From assembly GCF_900110835.1 (NCBI RefSeq), contig NZ_FOJG01000002.1, positions 3,860,698-3,924,697 of the forward strand: a DNA stretch of 64,000 nt, given 5' to 3'. The notes under the pieces were generated by a model. That model saw only the letters and a program-made list of their open reading frames with translations, was not told the origin of the DNA and ran no database searches. Below are positions 42,922 through 52,469 of this stretch, in pieces. A program made the translations under genes and the position numbers. How positions within the stretch are numbered: the stretch's first letter is position 1; each line of letters begins with the position of its first letter. The DNA is from Chitinophaga arvensicola. Lineage in GTDB: Bacteria; Bacteroidota; Bacteroidia; Chitinophagales; Chitinophagaceae.

Positions 42922-44826
42922 TTAATCTTTTATTTCGGGGATAACAATATGTATGATCACACCTTGTCCATTGCTATCCTTTTTATCTGCAATTTCATAT
43001 TTCGCTTCCTGGCCCTGCGACTTAAAAAGCACTTCCAGCCGCTCTTTCAGGATGGTCCCTGCCAGGGATTGTTTCTTCTGCTCATTGGGTTCCTTTGCCG
43101 TCAACCCTTTACCATTGTCTTCTACGGTGATGAACATCTGGCCATTCTTTACCGCAAAAGAGATCGTCAGCACACCTTTATAATTAATATTCCGGAAGCC
43201 ATGCTCTATGGCGTTTTCCACAAAAGGCTGTATCAGCATCGGAGGTATCAGGGTATTTTCCGGGTAAAGTTGTTTATCCACATGGATCCAGTAATCAAAA
43301 AGGCCGGCGAAACGCATCTGGTTGAGTTGCAGGTAATGTTCCAGCGTAACGATTTCTTCGTCCAGTCCGATGAAGTCCCGGCGGCTCTGTTCCAGCACAT
43401 TCCGCAATAACCCTGAAAAAGCCGACAGGTAACGTACCGATTCCCTGGTATCTCCGGAAGCAATCAGGCTTTGCAGGTTAGCGATAGAATTAAAGATAAA
43501 ATGCGGATTTAATTGCGCCTGCAGCAGTTTTTGCTCCATGTTCAACCGCTTGTTCTCCGACTGCAACAGCCTGTTCTTTTCTTTCAGGCGGTATTGGCGG
43601 TGCATAAAGTAAAAAAACAACAATGCTCCCACAAATACCACCAGGCCCATTACCAGCATCCATCGCTGCTGCCTGATCACTTTCTCATTCAGCTCATTCC
43701 GGTTACTCAGCTCTTCAATATTCCGGTCCTTTTTCTCCGTTTCATACCGCTCATGTATCTCGGCAAATTTAACGGCCTCTATTCTTTTTATATTATTGAT
43801 TTCGGTTTGATAGGCAGATTCAGCCACCTTCAAAGCTTCAACATATTCGCCATTCTTTTTTAATGCTTCGATCAGTCCTTTAAAATAAACAGGGCTCTTT
43901 TTTCCCGGTGCATTCTTCTGGGCAAAGCTGATGGCCTCCCGGTAATACCGGATGGCGGAATCGAGCTGGCGGTTACGAAGAAAACTGGTCGCCATATTAT
44001 TATAGGCGATATCATTGAGGTTATTCGTTCTTGCCAGGTAGCTGAAATAAATCTTGCTGCTGGCCAGGGCTTTTTCGTTTTGTCCCTGCCGGGAAAAGAT
44101 CTGCGCCTCATTATCGTAGGTGCGGGCAATGGCAAGGCTGTCGTGGATCTGCCGGGCAAAGTTCCTGGCCTCCACGTTCGACAGCATCATTTTATCAAAG
44201 TCGTTCAGCCTGGACGATAACAGGAAGGAAATATCGTAATGCCGCTGCATTACCACCGGATGTAATCTATAAGGATGATGCGTGTAATAACGCTCTGCAT
44301 ATTCCAGTGATTCATTGGCGTTTTCGTTCTGATAATACGCCTTGGCCATCAGGTCATACAGCTGGTAAGTGATTTTACTTTGAAGACGCTCGGCCGTTTT
44401 CATGGTGGAGAGGATCTGGCTCATCAACTCACCTTCTACCGTCATCCCGTTGCGGATACGCTGATCCAGGATGCTGTAACTTTTCAGCAGTTCCACCTCA
44501 CTATCCCCTGTCATTTGCTGGAATTGCCTCACAGCGCTATCTCCCAGCTTCTGCTGGCTGAGTCTTTTTCCCCGGAAGAAGTGATAAAACGGGTTCGTAC
44601 TGCTGTCCGGCACATGCCGCAACAGGCTGTCTTCCCTTAAAATCGCTTCCTTATATTCAGGTGATGTTAAGGTATCTAAAGAAATAATCAGCGACAGGTA
44701 ATCCCTTTGGGGAATTGTATCAATCGTATTTTGTTGCCCTTTTTGAGAGGCCCCTTGCTGCTTACAGGAAACAATACAGAAAAGGACGATCATCCCAAAC
44801 AGGACAGCTGTCGTTCTTAGATTCAT
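42922..44826 (-). CDS. LytS-type sensor histidine kinase with TPR sensor region
   Basis: 634 residues. A lipoprotein-like signal (lipobox CIVSC, Cys21), a periplasmic helical region of TPR type (about 60-370, for example NMATSFLRNRQLDSAIRYYREAI), a coiled segment, one membrane helix (about 390-409), and the His_kinase/HATPase part with His442 in LNPHFIFNSIANLQ and GKGLT near the end. This LytS type pairs with LytTR regulators. Lipidation together with a later membrane helix is not common. It is divergent from the SusC at 45388 across a 560-bp gap. A periplasmic TPR sensor suggests that it reads a protein partner, not a sugar directly. Confidence 0.92.
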   Translation of the reverse strand: MNLRTTAVLFGMIVLFCIVSCKQQGASQKGQQNTIDTIPQRDYLSLIISLDTLTSPEYKEAILREDSLLRHVPDSSTNPFYHFFRGKRLSQQKLGDSAVRQFQQMTGDSEVELLKSYSILDQRIRNGMTVEGELMSQILSTMKTAERLQSKITYQLYDLMAKAYYQNENANESLEYAERYYTHHPYRLHPVVMQRHYDISFLLSSRLNDFDKMMLSNVEARNFARQIHDSLAIARTYDNEAQIFSRQGQNEKALASSKIYFSYLARTNNLNDIAYNNMATSFLRNRQLDSAIRYYREAISFAQKNAPGKKSPVYFKGLIEALKKNGEYVEALKVAESAYQTEINNIKRIEAVKFAEIHERYETEKKDRNIEELSNRNELNEKVIRQQRWMLVMGLVVFVGALLFFYFMHRQYRLKEKNRLLQSENKRLNMEQKLLQAQLNPHFIFNSIANLQSLIASGDTRESVRYLSAFSGLLRNVLEQSRRDFIGLDEEIVTLEHYLQLNQMRFAGLFDYWIHVDKQLYPENTLIPPMLIQPFVENAIEHGFRNINYKGVLTISFAVKNGQMFITVEDNGKGLTAKEPNEQKKQSLAGTILKERLEVLFKSQGQEAKYEIADKKDSNGQGVIIHIVIPEIKD

Positions 44827-45387
44827 GCGTATAAAATATTAGCCCTCGGATAAACAAACATCTTCCCGGCCCGGAAAGATGCGGAAATATTTCCTAAATG
44901 TATCCATTGATATTATAATGAAAGCACCCGGATAAATATTCGGTGATTTTCGACCGATATCCGTGGGAGTTGAGCAGATGTTTAGAAAATCCGGCGCCGG
45001 ATTCTATTAAAACTATCTACAGCATTGCATTTGAAAGACCAGCCTGACAGTTGATCTTTTCTTGTAAGTCAGCACTTTCCGTATCTTCCGGGGCATTTAT
45101 AATACATGTCCAATCAAATGGTTTACAACAAGTTAAAACTTTAATCGCACTTTGTTTGCAGTTTGCTCCGGCTTTTGAGGCGTTTTAATTTGGGTCCTCC
45201 CTCCTCTCCATGATATTTTAGCGTCAACGATTTTATCCCGTTCATCTGATTATTCTACGTATATGAAAAAGCTGATTTTGTCATGCCTTATCAGGCGATC
45301 TACGACCAAAAAAGCCAGCGATGGCTGTCTTGTCCCTACCTATTACAATCACCTGGTTTTTAATCAAAACAAATTATTCCAAAGCGT
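44827..45387. promoter_or_regulatory. Divergent regulatory region between kinase and susC
   Basis: 561 bp between the LytS kinase (minus) and SusC (plus). It holds a 16-bp perfect palindrome (44988-45003) and, close to susC, a short possible reading frame (45263-45391), both listed separately. The rest is A+T-rich with T-runs near 45150-45200 where a Bacteroidota promoter could lie. I could not define it. Confidence 0.55.
44988..45003. repeat. 16-bp perfect palindrome, possible operator
   Basis: AATCCGGCGCCGGATT reads the same on both strands. It lies 162 bp before the kinase start and 385 bp before susC. Its symmetry and its place between divergent genes suggest a dimeric regulator site. 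LytTR proteins more often bind direct repeats, so another protein may use it. Confidence 0.5.
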
Positions 45388-45391
45388 ATGA
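45263..45391 (+). CDS. Possible 42-residue leader peptide before susC
   Basis: ATG at 45263 opens a 42-codon frame (MKKLILSCLIRRSTTKKASD at the start) whose TGA stop overlaps the susC ATG in an ATGA junction (45388-45391). Such overlap allows coupled translation. The peptide is basic, with a weakly hydrophobic start and no known relatives that I can recall. It may equally be chance in an A+T-rich leader. Confidence 0.3.
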   Translation: MKKLILSCLIRRSTTKKASDGCLVPTYYNHLVFNQNKLFQSV

Positions 45392-48300
45392 AAATGCATA
45401 AGTTCTTAAGCATTGTACTGCTCATGCTGACATTTTTCGCAAGAGCACAGCAGCCTGCGGCACAAGGCATTGTGATAAAAGGCGTTGTTGTTTCAGAGCA
45501 GCATGAACCCGTGCCGGGCGCCTCCATTCTCGAAGCAGGCACCTCCAACGGCGTAGCTACTGACCAGCAGGGGCGGTTTTCCATTACACTCAGCAAACTA
45601 CCTGCTACCCTGACCGTCCGCAATGTAGGTTTTGATCCCCGCAGCATTGCAGTAAATGGTCCGCAAAATGCTCTCCGGATCATACTCACCTCCACTTCGC
45701 AGCAACTGCGCGACATCGTGGTAATCGGTTACAGTGCGCAGAAAAAAGCGAATCTCTTAGGCGCCGTATCTTCCGTAGACACCAAAGAACTGTCAAAAAT
45801 GGCGGTTACCGGCGTAGGTAGCCTGCTGCAAGGCCGTGCCGCCGGTGTACAGGTGACCAGCGCCAGCGGCGATCCCCGTTCTACCGGCACCGTAGTGATC
45901 AGGGGCGTGGGAAATATACGGGGCATGTCTCCCCTATATGTGATCGATGGCGTACCCGCTATTGGCAACACCGGCTTTAATATGAATCCACGTGATATTG
46001 AAAATATCCAGGTACTCCGCGATGCCTCGTCTGCCGCTATTTATGGCGCCAGGGCGGCCGGTGGCGTGATCCTCATCACCACGAAAAAAGGTTCCCGCAA
46101 GGAAAGAACGAATGTGGATATTTCGCTGAACCAGGGATTCTCACAGGGCACCTTCCTCCCCAAATTATTAGGCACATCCGACTATAAAAAGGCCTGGGCC
46201 GCCATCACCCCTGCTGCCAGCGGCTGGGATGAATCTGTGAATACCGACTGGGTGAAGTATTTATACCGCACCGGAAAAGAGCAGAACTATAATGCCTCCG
46301 TGAGCGGTGGCAGTGAAAAGCAAAACTACTATGTATCTGCCGGTTACCGGCGTGTAGACGGTATCGTTACCAACTCCTGGTCTGAAAGATACAGTCTGCG
46401 CGTAAACAGCGATTACGACCTCGGCAAAAGAGTAAAGATCGGCCAGCGTTTGAACCTCTACTCCTATTCAGACAATCCGCCCGTGATCACCGGCAATGCC
46501 TCCAATGCCTATGCCCTGCCTTTAAGATCATCTCCTATGATGCGTCCTAAAAATGACGATGGATCCTGGGGAGGACTGCCTTCCGCGGGCAACTACAACG
46601 GCGGCAACTGGGCAGCTTTTGTGAATACCATCAACAGAAGATTCAATTCCCTGGAAACAGAAGGTAACCTTTATATAGATGTTGAACCGGTAACGGACCT
46701 GCATATACGTGCTACCGGCGGCGGTAACTTCTCTTCCAGCATGGCGCGCCAGTTTGAAGGCAAATGGTTTGTTTCCGGCCAGATTAACCAGCCACAGGAT
46801 AATCTCAGGAAGCAAAGCAGCATGGCGATGGCCTATGTAGGCAATCTCGTGGCCTCCTACAGTAAGAAGCTGGGCGATCATGAAATCAAAGCACTGGTGG
46901 GAACTGAAGGAAGAAGATCATCTTCTGATGACCTCTCCGGATCCATCTATGCCATTAACTCAGCTTATTCCGTACCTGTTATTTCCGATGCGTTCCCGGT
47001 TGGCTTCTCTGAGTCATCCGCCCTGAGCAATGTACCCGGCAATACCAGCGGACGCTCTACAGATATGAACTATGGCATTTCACGGATGCTCAGTTATTTC
47101 GGTAAAGTAAACTACAGCTATAAAAACAAATACCTGTTTGAAGCAAATCTCCGCCAGGACATCAGCGACCGCTTTGCACCCAGCTACAGAACCGGCAACT
47201 TTCCATCCGCCGCTGCCGGCTGGAGATTGACAGAAGAAGGCTTTCTAAAAAATAAACTCCCGGTATTATCTGATCTCAAACTGCGCGCTTCATATGGGAG
47301 TCTTGGTAACGACGGTGTAGGCAGCTATGTATACATTCCATCCCTTGCGAACTATGATAAAACACAATTCAACGAGCTCCCCGGAACAGGCGCTGTAAGC
47401 GGCTGGGGAATAGGACGCGTGGCCAATCAGAGCATCCACTGGGAAACCGTTACCACCTCCAACATCGGTATAGACGCAGGCCTGTTCAATAACAGATTAA
47501 ATGTTACCCTCGACTATTACATCCGCGACACAAAGGATATGCTGTACCAGCGCAGCCTTCCGGTGAGCACCGGTATGGTCAACGGACACAATGCCTCCGA
47601 CGCTTACGTGCTGGATATGAACCTGGGAAAAATGAGGAACACCGGTGTTGAGATTACCCTGAATTACAAAGAAAACTTTGGAAAACTCGGTGTGAATGTT
47701 GGATTTAATGCCGCCTTTAACCGCAACAGGATCTTATCATTCGGAGGAGAAAAATTACCGATAGATGCCGGCACGGCAGGTGAATACCTGTCAGGCGCCG
47801 TTGCACGGACCCAACTGAATTCTCCGATTTCTCAATTCTTCGGATTTAAAACAAAAGGACTGATACCAGACCAGAAAACAATGGACGAACTGAATGCGAA
47901 AGCACAGGCCAAAGGCAATGCTTACTGGTATGCCAGCGGTTCCGGTCCCGGCGACATCTGGTATGAAGACCTGAACGGAGACGGTACCATCAACGACCAG
48001 GACAGAACCATCATCGGTAATCCGCTTCCTAAAATGACCTATGGCTTTAACATTGGCCTTACCTATGGCGGATTTGATCTCACTGCTTTCTTTAACGGTG
48101 TGTATGGAAATGATATTTACAATGGTATGGATGGTTACTACCAGAGTATCTATAACGATTTCAATACTACTTCCCATGTATTCAACAGCTCCTTTATGTA
48201 TGGCAACGGTCTTACCGGCCAGCCACGATTTGGATACATGAATGGCAACGCCTTCCAGTACGATCCCAATGGCAACTATAAAAGGATTTCTGATTACCAT

Positions 48301-48564
48301 ATACAGAAAGGCTCCTTCCTGCGTCTGCAGAACCTGCAGATTGGCTACAACCTCCCTCAGAAGGCATTGGACCGCCTGAAAATAAGACAGCTCCGGGTGT
48401 ATTACAGCGGTCAGAATTTATTTGTGATCAGCAAAGCAAAATATGTAGATCCGGAAGCTGGTTTCGCCGGGGCCAACTCCAGCGCACTCGCTCAGGGAAT
48501 TATTTCTGCGGAAGTATATCCGAAAACCAGGCTGCATTCATTCGGAATTGAATTCGGATTCTAA
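45388..48564 (+). CDS. susC: SusC/RagA TonB-dependent outer membrane importer
   Basis: 1058 residues. Signal peptide (about 1-21, ending ARAQ), a carboxypeptidase-like domain (VIKGVVVSEQHEPVPGASIL), TonB-box region LRDIVVIGYSAQKKANLLGA, plug (VVIRGVGNIRGMSPLYVIDG) and barrel ending LHSFGIEFGF. No STN domain, which fits control by the LytS/LytTR pair instead of FecR. First gene of a five-gene run (SusC, SusD, GH105/88, unknown glycosidase, GH92). It should import oligosaccharides made by those enzymes or present them to them. Confidence 0.95.
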   Translation: MKMHKFLSIVLLMLTFFARAQQPAAQGIVIKGVVVSEQHEPVPGASILEAGTSNGVATDQQGRFSITLSKLPATLTVRNVGFDPRSIAVNGPQNALRIILTSTSQQLRDIVVIGYSAQKKANLLGAVSSVDTKELSKMAVTGVGSLLQGRAAGVQVTSASGDPRSTGTVVIRGVGNIRGMSPLYVIDGVPAIGNTGFNMNPRDIENIQVLRDASSAAIYGARAAGGVILITTKKGSRKERTNVDISLNQGFSQGTFLPKLLGTSDYKKAWAAITPAASGWDESVNTDWVKYLYRTGKEQNYNASVSGGSEKQNYYVSAGYRRVDGIVTNSWSERYSLRVNSDYDLGKRVKIGQRLNLYSYSDNPPVITGNASNAYALPLRSSPMMRPKNDDGSWGGLPSAGNYNGGNWAAFVNTINRRFNSLETEGNLYIDVEPVTDLHIRATGGGNFSSSMARQFEGKWFVSGQINQPQDNLRKQSSMAMAYVGNLVASYSKKLGDHEIKALVGTEGRRSSSDDLSGSIYAINSAYSVPVISDAFPVGFSESSALSNVPGNTSGRSTDMNYGISRMLSYFGKVNYSYKNKYLFEANLRQDISDRFAPSYRTGNFPSAAAGWRLTEEGFLKNKLPVLSDLKLRASYGSLGNDGVGSYVYIPSLANYDKTQFNELPGTGAVSGWGIGRVANQSIHWETVTTSNIGIDAGLFNNRLNVTLDYYIRDTKDMLYQRSLPVSTGMVNGHNASDAYVLDMNLGKMRNTGVEITLNYKENFGKLGVNVGFNAAFNRNRILSFGGEKLPIDAGTAGEYLSGAVARTQLNSPISQFFGFKTKGLIPDQKTMDELNAKAQAKGNAYWYASGSGPGDIWYEDLNGDGTINDQDRTIIGNPLPKMTYGFNIGLTYGGFDLTAFFNGVYGNDIYNGMDGYYQSIYNDFNTTSHVFNSSFMYGNGLTGQPRFGYMNGNAFQYDPNGNYKRISDYHIQKGSFLRLQNLQIGYNLPQKALDRLKIRQLRVYYSGQNLFVISKAKYVDPEAGFAGANSSALAQGIISAEVYPKTRLHSFGIEFGF

Positions 48565-48595
48565 TCCATTCTCGTAAACAGAAAAACTACTAGTA

Positions 48596-50473
48596 ATGAA
48601 ACGTACCATCATAAAACTTTCTTTCATCCTGGGTTTAGGCATCTCGCTTTTCGGATGTAAGAAAAATTTTGTTGACGAATCCAAACCCTACAACGTCCTG
48701 AATCCGGACATCTTCCCGGAAACCATGGACCAGGTAGATTATTTCCTCAACTCTCCTTATGCCAATATTCACAGCGTGGAACTGTTTGGATTTTCAGGAT
48801 TGGGCAGGTTCTTTTATAATATAGATCATACGGGAGATGTGGCATGGCTGGGTACCAGCGAATGGAACGATCTCCAGATGCTTCGCGTCAACTCCGGCAA
48901 CAGCTATGCCGGCGCGCAGTGGCGGGGTTTATACAGAGGCGTGCAACAGGCAAGAACGTTCATCGATCAGATCGTTCCCAATTTTAAGAAAAAGAAAGGA
49001 AGTAGTTTATCTGCCGCCGATACCCTGGCTTTAAGATACAAACTCGGTGAGGCTTACTACCTGCGTGCCTGGCATTATTACTTCCTGATGAATTTATATG
49101 CACAGGAAGTAGTGGTAAAAGCCAATGGGGATAACACAAAACCCGGTGTAATCCTGTTTACTTCGGATATCAAAATCGGTGACCGTACCGATGAAATGCG
49201 TCCTCGTAGTACCGTAAAACAATGCTGGGACTACGTGATAGCGGACCTAAAAAATGCCATGGCTAATTTAACAGAACCTTCCACCGGTGTAAAGAAAACC
49301 TGGGCGGGCGCAGGTAAAGGCCGGATCGACTACTATGCTGCGGAAGCGTTGCTGGGTCGCGCACTGATGTACGAAGAACGCTGGAGTGAAGCCCGCGATG
49401 CGTTTGTGGATATCGTTCAAAACTCCGGAAAATCGCTGATGAATTTCCAGGATTATAATAACATGTGGAATGGCAATCCCCAGTATGCCAATAACGAAAA
49501 CAATAATACAGAAGCGCTGCACCAGATCACGATTGTGAGGTCCGGCGACAATGCCATGGCCGGCCCATCAACAGCGTCAGCTGTCAGCCTGATCTTTACG
49601 CCGTTCTATGACAATGGCACACCTGGTGGTGCGACTCCCGGCTATGGCAATATGTATATCCACGACCGGAACCTGGGCCGTTTTGGATTTCCGCAGCAAT
49701 ACTATCCTGTTATGAAAGGCCTCGGCACTCCAGGCCGCACCGTAGAAGCCTCTTATGTAGATTCCTGCCGCCATATGAAAACACTGAAACGTTATGGCAC
49801 AGATCCGGATCCACGCTTATGGGTATGCGCGTATCAGCCTTGGGTAGACACCGTGATGAACAGCAATGCAAAAGTGGCGATACTACCTTATGGCGCAGGC
49901 GCTGAAACCGAGTACCAGCTCAATGCGCCGCAGGCGGCCAATACCATCAAGCACGGATGGACACTTCGCAAATTCAACCTGTATGATGTGCAGGCCAGCC
50001 AGAATCCACGTATGCATGGTGCTGATTTCTATTTCACCCGTTTACCGGAAATATATCTTAACCTGGCAGAATGCTACTGGAAACTGAGTGGCAATAACAC
50101 CGATGCGAACGCACTGGATTATATCAACCGGGTACACCGCAGAGCCTGGGATCAGACGGGCGTAGATTATAATACCGTGGCTGCCGGCACAAAAATCACC
50201 AAAGCACAACTCCATCCCAATAGCACGGATGCCTCATTCCAGGACCAACTGGCATTGAATGCACTCTATTATGAAACCTGGGCGGAAACATTCGGAGAAG
50301 CTAAATGGTGGTTCAACGTAAGAAGATGGGGCCTCGGACCCAATGAAGCAAAAGTATATGAAAAAAGCAGGGCCGGTGCTATCACGTGGAACTCCGAAGA
50401 TCAGTACGCGTTACCCATTTTACAGACAGAGATAGACAGGAATGTCAATTGCGTGCAGAACAAAGGTTACTAG
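48596..50473 (+). CDS. susD: SusD/RagB lipoprotein
   Basis: 625 residues, longer than usual. Lipobox LFGC (Cys21) then KKNFVDESKPYNVL. Helical core with LGEAYYLRAWHYYFLMNLYA, the later part with RLPEIYLNLAECYWKLSGNN, and the conserved C-terminal TWAETFGEAKWWFNVRRWG, ending NRNVNCVQNKGY-like text. It lies 31 bp after SusC. A strong hairpin follows the stop and separates the importer genes from the enzymes downstream. The substrate is inferred from those enzymes. Confidence 0.93.
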   Translation: MKRTIIKLSFILGLGISLFGCKKNFVDESKPYNVLNPDIFPETMDQVDYFLNSPYANIHSVELFGFSGLGRFFYNIDHTGDVAWLGTSEWNDLQMLRVNSGNSYAGAQWRGLYRGVQQARTFIDQIVPNFKKKKGSSLSAADTLALRYKLGEAYYLRAWHYYFLMNLYAQEVVVKANGDNTKPGVILFTSDIKIGDRTDEMRPRSTVKQCWDYVIADLKNAMANLTEPSTGVKKTWAGAGKGRIDYYAAEALLGRALMYEERWSEARDAFVDIVQNSGKSLMNFQDYNNMWNGNPQYANNENNNTEALHQITIVRSGDNAMAGPSTASAVSLIFTPFYDNGTPGGATPGYGNMYIHDRNLGRFGFPQQYYPVMKGLGTPGRTVEASYVDSCRHMKTLKRYGTDPDPRLWVCAYQPWVDTVMNSNAKVAILPYGAGAETEYQLNAPQAANTIKHGWTLRKFNLYDVQASQNPRMHGADFYFTRLPEIYLNLAECYWKLSGNNTDANALDYINRVHRRAWDQTGVDYNTVAAGTKITKAQLHPNSTDASFQDQLALNALYYETWAETFGEAKWWFNVRRWGLGPNEAKVYEKSRAGAITWNSEDQYALPILQTEIDRNVNCVQNKGY

Positions 50474-50490
50474 CAAATATATCATAACTG

Positions 50491-50542
50491 CCATTACGCT
50501 ACTGACGGTTAACAGACCCCCTAACCGTCAGTAGCGCAATGG
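50491..50542 (+). repeat. Long hairpin between susD and the enzyme genes
   Basis: 15-bp perfect stem (50497-50511 with 50522-50536), 10-nt loop, extended after one mismatch by 5 more pairs (50491-50495 with 50538-50542). No T run follows, so it is not a classical terminator. It could shield the susCD mRNA from decay or lower expression of the enzyme genes. Confidence 0.8.
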
Positions 50543-50585
50543 CAACAACTAATTCACAACGGCAGATAGCTAAAAGAAGGAAGTA

Positions 50586-52400
50586 ATGATGAAGAAATAT
50601 GTAAGTACATTATTGTTTGTTCTTTTGATGGTGAGCAGCAGTACTGCGCAGCTGGCAAAAGAAATCCCACCTCCTGTTGATAAAATAAAAAAGATAGGCG
50701 ATAAACTGATACGGGAAACGCCCTTTGCCTACCGGCTGATATCACCCTCAAGGAGTAAGCGTTTCAACGGATTATGCTTCGTAGATTTTGGCAAAACATT
50801 TGGCAAAGGAAAGCCGGCTATCGCTTACGCATATACGCAATTAACGGTTCCGGAAGCCACCCTGATAACGGTAGAAATAGCACACAATGATGAATGCAAA
50901 ATATGGTGTAACGATAATCTTGTTTATGAAAAAAAAGGCGCCAGGGATATTGCAATAGTGAGAGATGAAAGAAGTATGGCCATGACAGATTCCTTTCAGT
51001 TGTCATTACAAAAAGGCCACAATGATATACTGATAAAATCCGCTACCAGCGGAAAAGAATGGTGCGTATTTTTACAACCACCCAGTGAACAGGATGCCGT
51101 ATTGAATGTACGTCATACCTATCCTGAAATAGGATTACAACATGTAAAAAATGTAGACAGCAGTGTGGCGAATCTGAGCAACTGGCTTGTTTGCGGACCT
51201 TTTCCACCAGGCATAGCAACAGCACATGCACCCGAAAAAGAAATCCGCTTCGGCGCTATGTATGCCGGTCTTACCGATCCCATCACCTGGACCATTCCTT
51301 CCACAGCTATACTGGGCGACGTAATAGACGCCAAAGCATGGGGCACTACCTACCAATGGAATTATCATAATGGCGGCGTAGCCTGGGCCATGGCGCAATT
51401 GAGCGAACTGACCGGCGAAAAGCAATACCATGAATGGACGGCGAATTTCTGCGACTTCCAGATGGAAGGGATGCCATTTGTAAACTACCAGGTAAATAAA
51501 CTCCGGGCCTATAATTCAGCCAACGCCATGGTCATTAATTCAAGGTTACTGGATTTTACCCTGGCGCCTGCTATGCCATTGATTTACCGGCTACGGAAAG
51601 AAAAGGATTTCAAAAATGAGGCGATCTATAAAACATATATCGCGCATATGATGGACTATGCAACAACCGGGCAGATCAGAAGTCCGGGCTACACGAACTA
51701 TACACGCACCACACCAGAAACATATACCACCTGGGTAGATGATATGTTCATGGGCATTCCATTCTTAATGCAGGCAGGGCTTTATGTCAATGACCCGGCA
51801 AAGCGGAAACTATTTTTTGATGACGCCGCCCATCAACTCCTGGATTTCACCAAACACGTATGGGATAAGGACGCCCGGCTTTTCATGCACGCCAGTTATT
51901 CCAAACGTCCGCAAACGAAACTGCCTTACTGGTCAAGGGCCAATGGCTGGGCCATCTGGGCAATGACAGAAGTACTGATGGCATTACCAAAAGATCATCC
52001 TCAATACAAACCTATTTTATCCCTGTACCGCAACTTTTCCAATTCATTGATCCGTTATCAAAGTACGGATGGCTTCTGGCATAATGTGATCAACAGGAAC
52101 GATTCCCCGGTTGAAGTCTCCGGTACGGCTATATTCACCATGGCCATGGCCAGAGGTGTGAGGCTGGGTTGGCTGGACAAGAAAAAATTCACGCCCCTGG
52201 TAGAAAAAGGCTGGCGTGCTATCGCCTCCGAAATAGAAGATGACGGCACTGTACATAAAATATGTGTAGGCACCATGTGCTCCGAAGATGTGAACTACTA
52301 TATGACAAGACCTTTCTACGACAACGATACACATGGATCCTTTGCGGTGATCTTCGCCGGTATTGAAGTACAGAAAATGTTGAATGAGCAGCACAGATAA
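50586..52400 (+). CDS. GH105/GH88-type unsaturated uronyl hydrolase, exported
   Basis: 604 residues with signal peptide (about 1-21, ending STAQL); the two ATG codons at 50586 and 50589 are equivalent. An N-terminal beta-sandwich of about 200 residues (ATLITVEIAHNDECKIWCND) precedes the (alpha/alpha)6 catalytic barrel (about 250-600): WNYHNGGVAWAMAQLSELTG, TTWVDDMFMGIPFLMQAG with Asp385/Asp386 as the likely catalytic Asp, then YWSRANGWAIWAMTEVL and EVSGTAIFTMAMARGVRLGW. GH88 and GH105 enzymes hydrate the 4,5-double bond left by polysaccharide lyases and release unsaturated glucuronic or galacturonic acid. The extra N-terminal domain is not typical. The choice between the two families needs a profile search. 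Confidence 0.85.
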   Translation: MMKKYVSTLLFVLLMVSSSTAQLAKEIPPPVDKIKKIGDKLIRETPFAYRLISPSRSKRFNGLCFVDFGKTFGKGKPAIAYAYTQLTVPEATLITVEIAHNDECKIWCNDNLVYEKKGARDIAIVRDERSMAMTDSFQLSLQKGHNDILIKSATSGKEWCVFLQPPSEQDAVLNVRHTYPEIGLQHVKNVDSSVANLSNWLVCGPFPPGIATAHAPEKEIRFGAMYAGLTDPITWTIPSTAILGDVIDAKAWGTTYQWNYHNGGVAWAMAQLSELTGEKQYHEWTANFCDFQMEGMPFVNYQVNKLRAYNSANAMVINSRLLDFTLAPAMPLIYRLRKEKDFKNEAIYKTYIAHMMDYATTGQIRSPGYTNYTRTTPETYTTWVDDMFMGIPFLMQAGLYVNDPAKRKLFFDDAAHQLLDFTKHVWDKDARLFMHASYSKRPQTKLPYWSRANGWAIWAMTEVLMALPKDHPQYKPILSLYRNFSNSLIRYQSTDGFWHNVINRNDSPVEVSGTAIFTMAMARGVRLGWLDKKKFTPLVEKGWRAIASEIEDDGTVHKICVGTMCSEDVNYYMTRPFYDNDTHGSFAVIFAGIEVQKMLNEQHR

Positions 52401-52469
52401 GAGAAAGCAAAGAAGAAACCTGATGATACCTTCAGGATAAAAATGATTTCGAAACCGATTCAAAATAAT

